Assembly (NCBI GenBank): GCA_933228895.1
Contig: OW121852.1
Location: 135,174,992 to 135,238,991, forward strand
Direction: 5' to 3'
DNA from: Platycnemis pennipes
Taxonomy: Eukaryota > Arthropoda > Insecta > Odonata > Platycnemididae
DNA: 64,000 nucleotides
Below the pieces are notes generated by a model. That model was given only the letters and a program-made list of their open reading frames with translations, did not search any database and was not told the origin of the DNA. A program made the translations under genes and the position numbers. Below, piece by piece: positions 54,698 to 64,000 of this stretch (position 1 is the first letter of the stretch; every line of letters starts with the position of its first letter).

Positions 54698-55769
54698 CAC
54701 GTTCACTGCGGAGCTGTTTAAAGCCCTACCCCTCACAGCACGGCGTGACCCACCAGTGTGTCACACTCAGCCTTTTGTATGGGCGGTGTGACCCACCGGT
54801 GGGTCACAGTCCTTTCGAGCTTCTGGCCACTGCCGAGGGATGGTGGTTGAAGCGGCAACACTCAGCTGTTTCCTGAGATTAGAGGAAGGCTGGGGGAGGC
54901 GACTCCCAGCCTCGCCCGCAGCCCGCCCCTTCACAAGCCACGTGGGGCACGCTATCGGCTAGACCCTAGCGTGGGATGGGGGAAGAGAGGGGCAACAATA
55001 CAATGCATGTGGTAAAGATTTGCTGACGTTTGGAAAACCCAGGAGACTCCCACCCGCCTCTATTTATTGCCCCTGCCCTTGTTCGCGCCCATATGTGAGA
55101 CGTAGATGCCCGTCCATGCGTACCGATTCCCCAGCCTTGCTCACACTATGAGAAAAGGGAAGGGAATCCTTTGGAAAGAGTGCATAGTGGTTTGTCTCAC
55201 TCAGAAAAAAGTAGTGTCTGCATTTGGGAAGACGTTCACCCGGCAAGGGCCAAGACCACCGAGAAACACATGTATATCTTGGTGGTCTTGCAAGGGCACG
55301 GTCACTCATCCACCACTGAGGGATTGGCTCAAGAATGCTATGCAACCCTTTCCCAAATGCCCTTCCGTAGAGGGGGGGGAAGAGAGAGACTCAATCTCTC
55401 ACACAGCCGGGCGAGTGCAGTTCGGACTGTTTAGTTTATGAGCAACTGACGGACAGCCAAGAGGTTGAGGAGAAAAAATTTTCCTAAACATTTTCATTAT
55501 TTTTAATAAGTTGATATCCCACCCACTGGTGGGCCACACCGCTCACGCTGAAAAAAGTTTCAGGAGGGGCGGTGGGACCCACCGGTGGGTCACACTAAGT
55601 GTCACTATTATTTGAACTGTGACTAACCTCTGGGTGAAGTCACTTGAGAAGTTCTCGATTCCTACTCTCACAATACTCCTCGCAAGTTACGACAATTCAA
55701 AGAATTTTGTGGCCGCGGCGGTAGATGCATCTGTGTCACCCACCGGTGGGTCACGCCGCAGTGAACGTG
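54698..55769. mobile_element. piggyBac-type non-autonomous element (1072 bp)
   Basis: TTAA on both sides (54694-54697, 55770-55773). Ends CACGTTCACTGCGG at the left and the same 14 bases in reverse complement at the right. The 20-bp perfect palindrome GTGACCCACCGGTGGGTCAC lies at 54788-54807; variants occur at 54747, 55510, 55571 and 55732. There is no transposase. Short frames inside are G/C-rich chance frames. Confidence 0.88.
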
Positions 55770-55773
55770 TTAA

Positions 55774-57221
55774 ATGTATCATTATACTGCCTTCAATTAA
55801 TTAATACGCGTACTTATGCTTTTTGCAAATTTACTTGATGTTGTTCATTTCTCACACCCACCTTTAATTTCACTTCCACCCAATGAGTCAGATGTTCATC
55901 ACTATGGGTGCTGTACTTTGTTTATAAATTCATTTGCCTTGGATGTGAGACACTGGGCATCCTAATTTATTTAATTTTCACTGATATTAAGTTCTATATC
56001 AGATGGTATTTCTGATTGTTGGTTCACAGCTGTTGGTGACAGTAAGAATAGATACTCACTTGTCACATGTACTCAGTTATCGTTTATTTTCTGATAACTC
56101 TGCGAGAGTGTCTTGCTGTGTTCATTTATTCATTTTATGTGTGGGTGTTTGTCATCCTTGAGGTGGATGGCCCTTGAGCATTACCCCTCGGCAGTGGGTG
56201 AGAGAACTACTTTGTCTTAGTCATCATTTGGGTAGAATTCACAACGATGATGACTCTGGTTATTATTTCCAAATTGCTAATATTTTGGATGATTGAACTG
56301 TGTTAATAAGTGAGCACTAGCCACCCTTTAGTTACTTTTCTGTTTGTGTGTGATGGGTTTCCATTACTGTGTGGGAGTTTTCTGCTCCTGTTACTGCTTG
56401 TCGATTCAGCAGTTAATCATGTGGATCCCCGAGTGAAGTGACTAGTGTTTTCATTGACCAATTGTCGAGCTTTTGGTTCTTCCCCCAACCTGAAGTTTAT
56501 TTTGGTGGACAGTTTTCCCCCAGTGGATGTGGCATTTTTTGGTACCCCCTCCCCTCATTGGACATAACCCTTCCGCAGACTAATTACCCTCCGGACTTAG
56601 CCGAAGGACTTGCACGACAGGCGTAGCCAACACTGCCTACGATTCCAAAATGCATTGATTCCGGACTGCAGCGTGCCGTCAAATCGTGCTGCCCAGGCAA
56701 TCGACACTCCACGTTAAAAATCGGTCCCTTCGTCCCAGCCCTTTAAATCGCGAGGAAGTTTAATTGGCCGAGCGCAGTCGGCTCTCATTGGGTGAGAGCA
56801 CAGGGTGGCAATTTGAAACATGAATTCTAAGCGATCCCCGGTTCCCTGCACCTGTACCCCCACCCCTTCATATGCGCTATACTATACATAAATACATATT
56901 CGGGAGAAAGGTGAATGATAAGACAATGACATAATTTTAATAATTTATTGAAAAATAGCGAATGAGAAAATGGATAAATTCACAGAATAGCATGTTGTGA
57001 ACAAAGCCATATCAAAACTTTGTCACAACATAATAACCCACAAACACTTCACGTTGAACAAAAAGATCAAACAACTCAATGTTGCTGGTGATCTGAAATA
57101 CATCACTTCATGTTAATGTCAGAAGTACAGACAAGCAATATCAAAACCTTGTCATACCATGACAACCTAAACCTAAATAAACAATATCTTCTAAACCTAA
57201 GTATTAATTGGGTTAGGACAC
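55774..57221. other. No gene; carries copy 2 of an inverted dispersed repeat
   Basis: 56525-56665 is the reverse complement of 38440-38580. Other parts are AT-rich without recognised frames. Confidence 0.45.
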
Positions 57222-57225
57222 TTAA

Positions 57226-58623
57226 CCCTTTCGCTACGAACGCCGTTTATAAACGCCGCAGATTTTTCACTCCTGTGAACGAAGGCCGTTTATAAACGCC
57301 GCAGATTTTTCTACGCAAGAGAACGAAGGGCGTCTTAAAACGTCGCTGGGGTCCGGTAGGCAGAAAAGGTCCAAGGTGTCATAAAGGACCCTTCCTCGCG
57401 GGTCTGAAGACCCTTCCTCGGCTTCGAGGCGGGGATTATCTCGACCCTTCTTCGCAGCGCGAGCCTCACCCTCGGCAGTTGTTCGCGGTCACTTTTTTAT
57501 TAATGCATTTGAAAAACCAAAATCATATTTGTTTCTAAATCGCATTATTGAGTTCCAGAAGTTAATTCCTTATGTTTTTTTGAATCTCTAGAAATTTTAA
57601 ACGGAACTCTAACGTTATTATTAACAGAGTTCACCTGTCAATGAGATTCAAACCGATTTTGGAGAATTTTTCATTGCAATGAGGAACAAAGACGTATGTT
57701 TTTTTATGATTTGACGATAAGGTAGTACCGATATTTTTCTCTCCGTTTTACTTGTTTATGAACATATATTGGAAAACAACTGTAATGGTAATACCACACA
57801 ACATACCGCGAAATCTATTATATTTACATTATAGTTTGAAAATCCCGCTGAAGGGTGTGGTTTATGCTAATTTATTAGCAGTCAATAAACTTTACTTTCT
57901 TGTAACTGAATCTTTTTGGTGTTCAGCATTCAAATTTATTCTGTGTAATGTGGCTAAGAGTGATAATTATGTTGTAATCATTTATGTTAAAACTAGAAGA
58001 AAACCGCATGCGTGCGTGATGGAATATTGGGAGATTAAATAAATAATGGCTAGGCAGAAAAATCTATCTCGCGCTACCATTGCGAATATATTTACATAAA
58101 AATATTTCCTGATGAAGGTATAGCACCAAAAAAGTGCATGTGCTTTTATATAAAACACGGGTATGGTTGGATTATGCGCGGAAGTCTTTTATTGCGAAAC
58201 AACAGAAATAATTATTATTGTAACCATTGATATTATGTCTATTGTGCTAAATATCTTAATATTAACATTAGAATTTCGTTTAAAATCTCTAAATGGTACT
58301 TATAACAACAGGAATTTATTTGTGTATTAACCCCCAGTTAAAGTCTTACTATTATTTAAATAACAAAAATCACTTAATGAAAAATAGTTGACCGCGGACA
58401 GAAGCCGAGATGGGTTCTCATTTGGAGAAGGGCGAAGATAATCTCTGGTCAGTGGCCGAGGAAAGGGTCGGGAACCCCGCTGGGTCCGGTCCCAAAGCGG
58501 GGGAAAGACATACCTGCTCGAAGCCTTGCTTCAAGAGAGCTCCGTACAGGGAGTGGAAAAATATTCTAGAGGAACCCGTGAGAAGGCAAGCATTTTCCTG
58601 CGTAGGACTCCGGCGCGAAAGGG
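57226..58623. mobile_element. piggyBac-type non-autonomous element (1398 bp)
   Basis: TTAA on both sides (57222-57225, 58624-58627). Ends CCCTTTCGCTACG at the left and CCCTTTCGCGCCGG (reverse complement) at the right. Near the left end a 43-bp unit with CGTTTATAAACG recurs at 57244 and 57287. The right end is closely related to the element starting at 63666. No transposase is present. Confidence 0.85.
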
Positions 58624-58627
58624 TTAA

Positions 58628-59004
58628 GCAGATATTCTCGATTATAGCACCACAGCAACTAAGAAATATGAAAACAAAGTTAAACAAATACAGTATGCTG
58701 GCATATATATATATATATATTGGTACAATTAAGGGAAATCAACATTAAAAAAACAAGTGATAAAAATGTCAAAATGGAGAGTAATGCTATAATCGAGAAT
58801 ATTTAAATTTAAAAACAAAAAAAATTGGAAACCCCACCCTTATTTATTTACACTATGCCCACCCCTCTTTTTAGAAAAATATTCAAGAGCCAAGATATGA
58901 ATGATATCCATTGCCTCAGTTGTTTGACAGCGCTTACCAGACAGGTAGCTGTTCACACTCTTACACCATGCCATGACAGTGTTCTTCACCACAACTCGGG
59001 AGAA
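58628..59004. other. No gene; (TA)n microsatellite
   Basis: An ATATATATATATATATAT run lies at 58702-58719. The last part adjoins the P-type transposase fragment. Confidence 0.4.
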
Positions 59005-59942
59005 CTACTGTCCGAAACTGACATGGTGCTCATCACAGGCAATATGGCGGAAATCAATCGAACTTAGCAACCTACTCCTCAAATTTGACCCAACACCAAG
59101 CTGGTGGGTGAGATCCGGCAGATATTTATGAATTAGCCTGGTGGCCAATTCATAAATATCTGAGGATTCCTTTGAGGGGGGCACACGTCCCTGGAAATTT
59201 GAGACCTGTACAGTGGCACACTGTTTCAATAAACATTCGGCACACTGAACTGGTCCCAATTTCTTCAGCACATCTTCGGCTGAGTTATCTGGTATGGTAG
59301 AATCCACACCCGAGGAGGCTCTGATTCCCATTGGTTCATTGATTGGCTCACCACCACCATCAATGGAACCAGGGGAAGATGATGGGCAAGCTCCAGACAA
59401 CCCTGATGATACTAGGTAACATTTCAGGTTGTCTAGCATCTCACAGTCATCTTCTTCACAGTTTGCCCCCACAGAGTGAGTGGCTACCATATCTTTTAAA
59501 ATCAGACACTTGTAAGTCCCCACAAAGCTGGTGCATGTTGGAGAATTGTTTCGGAATCCGTATGAATGGATACACCCAAACTTATTCTCCAACGGGTCCT
59601 GATTCAAGTTTCGGAGGCTAAGATGTTTCATACCTTGGCTCTTCAAAGTTACCCACAAATCCCTGATGTTACGCAGTGTCCTAACCCAATTAACAAGGGA
59701 AGGTGTCTTCCTTTCCTTGGGGGTCAGAACCTTACTGCTACAAGTATATTGCATGGATTCCAGCGCCTTTATTGCCTCAGCCCAGAATTCCATGTGCCCC
59801 GAAGAAGATGATACTGCACACAGGAGAGGCTTCTCAGGAGGTGGTGTTATCGATCTTCCATTAACACTCGAATAGCTTGTCAAAGAAAGATAACACCACC
59901 GATGTCTCTGCTGCCTGGGGTTCAACACCATTATCAGCTGCA
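59005..59942 (-). pseudogene. P-element-type (THAP9-like) transposase, C-terminal exon
   Basis: A 326-aa frame on the minus strand, of which the part from about 59942 is likely exonic (acceptor TTCATTGCAG). It contains SLRNLNQDPLENKFGCIHSY, GFRNNSPTCTSFVGTYK and SVGANCEEDDCEMLDNLK, the conserved C-terminal domain of P-type transposases; the usual phenylalanine after LEN is Lys. Near 59870 a frame change separates FFDKLFEC from the open frame, indicating a one-base loss. The remaining C-terminus, with a CAECLLKQC segment, is open to 59005. Confidence 0.8.
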
Positions 59943-60773
59943 ATGAAGGAGGAGCAATATTAGACACATAATTCAAAAGCTTCATAGAATAGAATATTTA
60001 TTTATCCAAAGATCATATATGATACATCAATATATAAGTATATATGAAATATATTTCTGTGCGAGAAGAGACGGAATAAAGGTCTTGGATTGAATAGGAA
60101 AAATTGGTGCACATGCTTTGGGGAAACTCGAGGAAAACTGGCAAGCCGATTAAATGATCATCCAAGTTATTGGCTAGATCAGTCATATTAGTAATGTGAG
60201 CACCTGGTTTATCAGCTATATGAAAAGAGGAGTAGGAAGAACATATGTTCTCTTTTTAGCCATTAATGAAGTTAGCACTCGTGTTGTTATTATAGGATTT
60301 TTTAGCATCTCAAATAATTCTTTGATAAGAAGATATAAATCATTTGTAACCGTTTTTCAACTCGACATCACTGTGCTTGCTGGAGAAGGCAAGTATTTTT
60401 AATTGGAATGACATCTGATGAATTGCATCAGTTACGAATCACTTAAGATTTCTTTTTGTCTCCTTTCCTTTAATGACTCTCCTGGTCAATAAACAAAAAG
60501 GTAGATTGAAATAATGCAGAAATTTATCATAAAATACACTGAATCTGCTATTGAGGTCAGTTGCAGAGTACACACCTAACCAGTTTTCATTGCCAAGCTG
60601 ACTTAAATAAAGCAACATAAACACACTATTAAGCTGACTTAAATAAAGCAACACAAACTATTTTTCAATTAATGCATCCTCTCCACTTAGCAGTTAATTT
60701 ATAGCAAATTGATCAAATATATTTATGGCTCTTGGAATAACAACTACCATATATGCTAGGGCAGTTTTACTGT

Positions 60774-60985
60774 CAGGTACTTACGCATTGCAGACAGCAG
60801 ATCCATAACTGCTGAGAGCCTGTCACTGAACACCTGGGTGCAGTACTTCACCTTTATCTTCTCAGGGACAACATGGAAGTCCATCAGCTTTGGCACATAG
60901 CACCTCACACCAAAATCCTTGGAATATACTTGCAGCACATGACGCCAGGAAGCAATGCCAGAGACCCCATGCAGACCCAGATAGC
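60774..60985 (-). pseudogene. P-element-type transposase, upstream exon
   Basis: The minus strand encodes YVPKLMDFHVVPEKIKVKYC and TQVFSDRLSAVMDLLSAM, matching the segment of P-type transposases before the inserted domain, and ends at a GC|GTAAGT donor (60774). The 5' side runs into the CCCAGATAGCAC repeat at 60976-60987. It belongs with 59005-59942 as one spliced or broken gene; intervening exons are missing. Confidence 0.6.
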
Positions 60986-61600
60986 ACGTAAGTTTGCAGC
61001 AAGTTTGCACTTGGCTTGATTTTCACTTGCTAGACTTTCCTTGCTTTGATAGTTTGCTGCAAGTTAGCTGCTAGCCATCATGCAAGTCTGCAGCAAGTTC
61101 GCACTGGTCTTGATTTTCACTTGCCATATGGTGTCCTGCAAGTTAGCTGCAAGACACCAAGCAAGTCTGATTCAAGTTTGCACTAGACTTGATTTTCATT
61201 TGCCTTATCGTGTGCTGCAAGTTTGCTACCAGTGAGTATTCTAATTGGTGTAGCATTAACATTATAATCCCAGATAGCACAGTAAACTTGCTGCAAACTT
61301 GCAACAGGTTTGCAAAGCAAGTCTTGGAAACTTGCTGCAAACTTTCAAAGCAAGTCTGCAAGTGTGCAGCAAGTTTACATCAAACTTTCTAGTTACCACT
61401 TTGGGCACTTGCAGCAAGTATACAGAGCAAGTGAGCTGCAAGTGTGTACAATAAGTCTGCTGCAAGTGTACGCAGTTAGTCTGCTGCAAGTGTGCAAATT
61501 AGTCTGCTACAAGTGTGCACAATAAGCTTGCTACAAGTGTGCCCCAGAAGCCTGCTACAAGCGTGCACAATAAGTCTGCTACAAGTCTACGGTATATAGC
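60976..61600. repeat. GCAAGTTTGC / CTGCAAGTGTG repeat block
   Basis: Dozens of words such as GCAAGTTTGC, CTGCAAGT and TGCTACAAGTGTGC. It comprises two sub-blocks, each opened by CCCAGATAGCAC (60976-60987, 61269-61280), in which the words lie in opposite orientation. This resembles an arthropod repeat class with imperfect hexamer/decamer arrays. Confidence 0.8.
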
Positions 61601-62334
61601 CAACTCAATGAAAAGGATGTATATACTTCTTGGATATATCAGCAGTTAGGATAAAAAATTATAATAATTCCAATAAACACATTTATTTCTCCAATAAGTC
61701 AGTCATTACACACTAGGAAAGTCACTTATTCACTCTACAATTTCTTGTACATTTGGAGGTACGTCTTGGGGAAATTAATTTAAAAAACACCAAGGATAAA
61801 AGCAATGTGATGAAAATGAAGGTTCAACTTTAAGCATTGGTTTGCAAAAAAATATGGATGCAGCTAAATTCTTTCTTATGCTCGCAAGTATGTTACCGTG
61901 ATCAAATATTGAGTATTCAAGAAAAGCACAACAAACTCGTAACAAAAAATATATTGTCACACAAAACTTAAATAATACAAAATATATACATTAGTTAACA
62001 ACATCATTGAATGGTTGTCTTTCTTTTGGAGATATTATTTAATATCATGACTGTATATTTTAAGAACTCCTCCTCCCCAAATGGCCATGCCTTCTGTTTC
62101 ACGTTGCACTTAGGTATGCACACTTTTGTGTATCCTGGCAAGTAAAAATGTTTTTTTTTCAAATATTGCTAGGTATGATAAAATACAAAAATCACCAGTT
62201 TTAGCATGTGGGAGAGTACATGCATAGGGACTTAGGGCAAATAAAGTGTAGTTGTACTCACGACCTTATGCCAAGAGTCTTGCCAGCATAATGCTCCAAG
62301 TTGCTTTCACCAACTTTTTTTAACGTTGATGAAC
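61601..62334. other. No feature recognised
   Basis: AT-rich, with no conserved frame or clear repeat. Confidence 0.4.
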
Positions 62335-63665
62335 TTAATAATTATCACAATCAGGCCAGTTCACCACGCAATGTCATTGTCTGTTCACTAATCCTCTGAA
62401 ATAGTTCTTATTTCTTTTGCCATCATCATGAAAGATCCAAGCTAAGAAGCCAACAGAAACAGCCTCCTTCTAATTTATGAATTCAGATAAATCACATTCA
62501 GAATAGTGTTAACAATATCCAAAAAGCATTACATCTAAGTGTAATATTGTGTGGATATTGTAGGATATTGATGTACTACTGCTTTTTTGATAACTCATTA
62601 CATCTAAATGTAATATTGTGTGGATATTGTATGGATGTTAATGTATGACTGCCTTTCCCTGGTGAAAAATTTTGTGTACACTAATATAATATAACATAAT
62701 AAACACATCTTCCTAATTTTCCGAAAACCTACCTACACGGATCAGTTATTCCTTCTGATTCATGCTATCCCATAGCCCAAAAACTAGCCAGTTTCAATTG
62801 TATGCTCCATAGACTAATAAAGATCCTCCTTTCGAAACACAACTTTGAACGTGAGCTCAATACAATTAAGTACATTGCTCAGAAGAATGATTACAGTGCT
62901 AGCACTATTGACACATTACTCCGGAAAAAGACCAAAGAAACCACAGATCTGTAATGCTTGAAAGGCCAATTTCTGGACTGTAAGTCTGTAACAGGACTGG
63001 ACTTGTCTTGATTGCAATAAAGAGAAGGGATTGTCTGGAACCTGAACTGAATTATGGTCCATAACTACACTGCAATATCTGTAGGTCTGTAAATGTACTG
63101 TAGTTTTGACAGTCTGTAACTGTGCTGCAGGTTTTGATTGGCTGTAACCATGGTCTGGATTTTGGTTAGTGAAAGAAAGTAGTTGAAGAAAATAAATTCA
63201 AATACAAAATTTCTACAATGACAAATATATTATGTCTAGAAAATATTTAGAATAAGTACTCCTAAATGGAGTGCAAAATAGCATAGCAACAATTGTTTTC
63301 TATTTGATATATCAAGTAGAAAACAATCGTTGCTATGCATATAATAATATATTTATTGTGTTTACACTTATGCAATGCTACATACATGGCTACATATAAA
63401 CTAAAAAGTAGTGTGTATTGCTGAATCTTTATATTCTCATTCATCTCGTACAGTGTTGAAAATGCAGTCCTTGACTTTGCTTCTTAAAATTAGCTATTCT
63501 GAATGTGGTTTATCTGAATTCATAAATTAGAAGGAGGCTGTTTCTGTTGGCTTCTTAGCTTGGATCTTTCATGATGATGGCAAAAGAAATAAGAACTATT
63601 TCAGAGGATTAGTGAACAGACAATGACATTGCGTGGTGAACTGGCCTGATTGTGATAATTATTAA
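62335..63665. mobile_element. Penelope-like fragment between 172-bp inverted repeats
   Basis: 62335-62506 and 63494-63665 are inverted copies differing at about one base. Between them, plus-strand 62722-62956 encodes VIPSDSCYPIAQKLASFN, then HRLIKILLSKHNFEREL and IKYIAQKNDYSASTIDTLL, ending at a stop: the post-RT block of Penelope-like elements. A frame shift lies near 62740. Inside are also a 75-bp direct repeat (62529-62675) and a perfect-looking hairpin (63281-63338). The right arm ends at the TTAA used by the next element. Confidence 0.8.
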
Positions 63666-64000
63666 CCCTTTCGCGCCCGAGCTTCGTGGAGGGAAATGCT
63701 TCCTCGTTACGAGTCTCTTGAAAACTTTCTTCACTCCCCTGTACGAAGCTTCTTCGCGTCCACGGAAGGCAGAGGTTCCCTCCCTAACCATTTTTGGACC
63801 CAACTCAGCGGGTCGCCGATCCCTTTCCTCGGCCGCTGTCCCAGACCCTCAAAGGATTTAAAAGACTCCTTCACAGCGCGAGTCCACGGTCAACTGACTG
63901 AAATTGCAATGTTTAATATAAACAAATATTTGTTGTTCGTATTGATTTTTTTACATTTAAAATGAATTTATTGTGTTTTTCTGAGCGTGCAGAAATTTTA
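63666..64000. mobile_element. piggyBac-type element, left end only (runs off the window)
   Basis: TTAA at 63662-63665 is followed by CCCTTTCGCGCCCGAGC. The next 200 bp align with the right end of the 57226-58623 element in reverse complement (AAATGCTT, TCACTCCCCTGTACG, CCCTTTCCTCGGCCG). The other end lies outside the window. Confidence 0.75.

Noticed and set aside
55106..55441. 111-aa plus-strand frame in the TTAA element
   Set aside because: Antisense frames of similar length overlap it, and it contains no transposase or other motif; G/C-rich chance frame.
61000..61600. CRISPR-like array
   Set aside because: Words are short, overlapping and irregularly spaced, with no constant repeat-spacer rhythm, in a eukaryotic context.

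Overview
The window looks like insect (at least arthropod) nuclear DNA. It is AT-rich, gene-poor and dominated by nested transposable elements. Supporting signs are spliced exons with GT/AG borders, tRNA-derived SINEs, Penelope-like elements, piggyBac, P-element, Tigger and copia relatives, and LINE 3' ends of a style common in arthropods. No prokaryotic operon, rRNA or CRISPR array is visible.

Host genes: only one is recognised. Two minus-strand exons, at 20222-20386 (start codon) and 5786-5962, match the WD-repeat protein WRAP73 (WDR8). The exons expected between them were not found, and the gap is full of mobile elements. A possible divergent first exon lies at 20629-20723.

0-20 kb: LINE and Penelope fragments, a SINE inside a foldback, and a complete piggyBac-type element (7210-11981, TTAA on both sides). 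Its transposase is 603 aa once two small upstream exons are included, but the second catalytic Asp is Asn. Copia gag-pro, Tigger and another LINE remnant follow, then a foldback element (17183-19312).

20-40 kb: three non-autonomous DNA elements begin with CAGGGTG or CAGGATG and have 5-bp target duplications (22704-24171, 27849-28770, 30686-33596). The third splits a LINE (29500-34797), whose 3' end abuts a decayed Polinton-like capsid gene cluster (34798-36370).

40-49 kb: the most interesting region. A Polinton/Maverick-like virus-derived element is bounded by short terminal inverted repeats and a 6-bp target duplication (40347-49311, 8965 bp). It holds an intronless serpin half-gene, a 194-aa orphan, two members of an unknown protein family, an adenovirus-type cysteine protease, a frameshifted double-jelly-roll major capsid gene, a small basic protein, and two small plus-strand genes. 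I see no protein-primed DNA polymerase, integrase or packaging ATPase. A LINE inserted in one gene has created a long in-frame chimeric reading frame.

50-64 kb: a SINE and a Jockey-like LINE, a 230-bp tandem array, two or three TTAA-flanked piggyBac-type non-autonomous elements, a broken P-element-type transposase, a GCAAGTTTGC-rich repeat block, and a Penelope fragment between 172-bp inverted repeats.

Family names rest on remembered motif patterns, since no database search was possible. Boundaries given with target duplications were read directly from the sequence.
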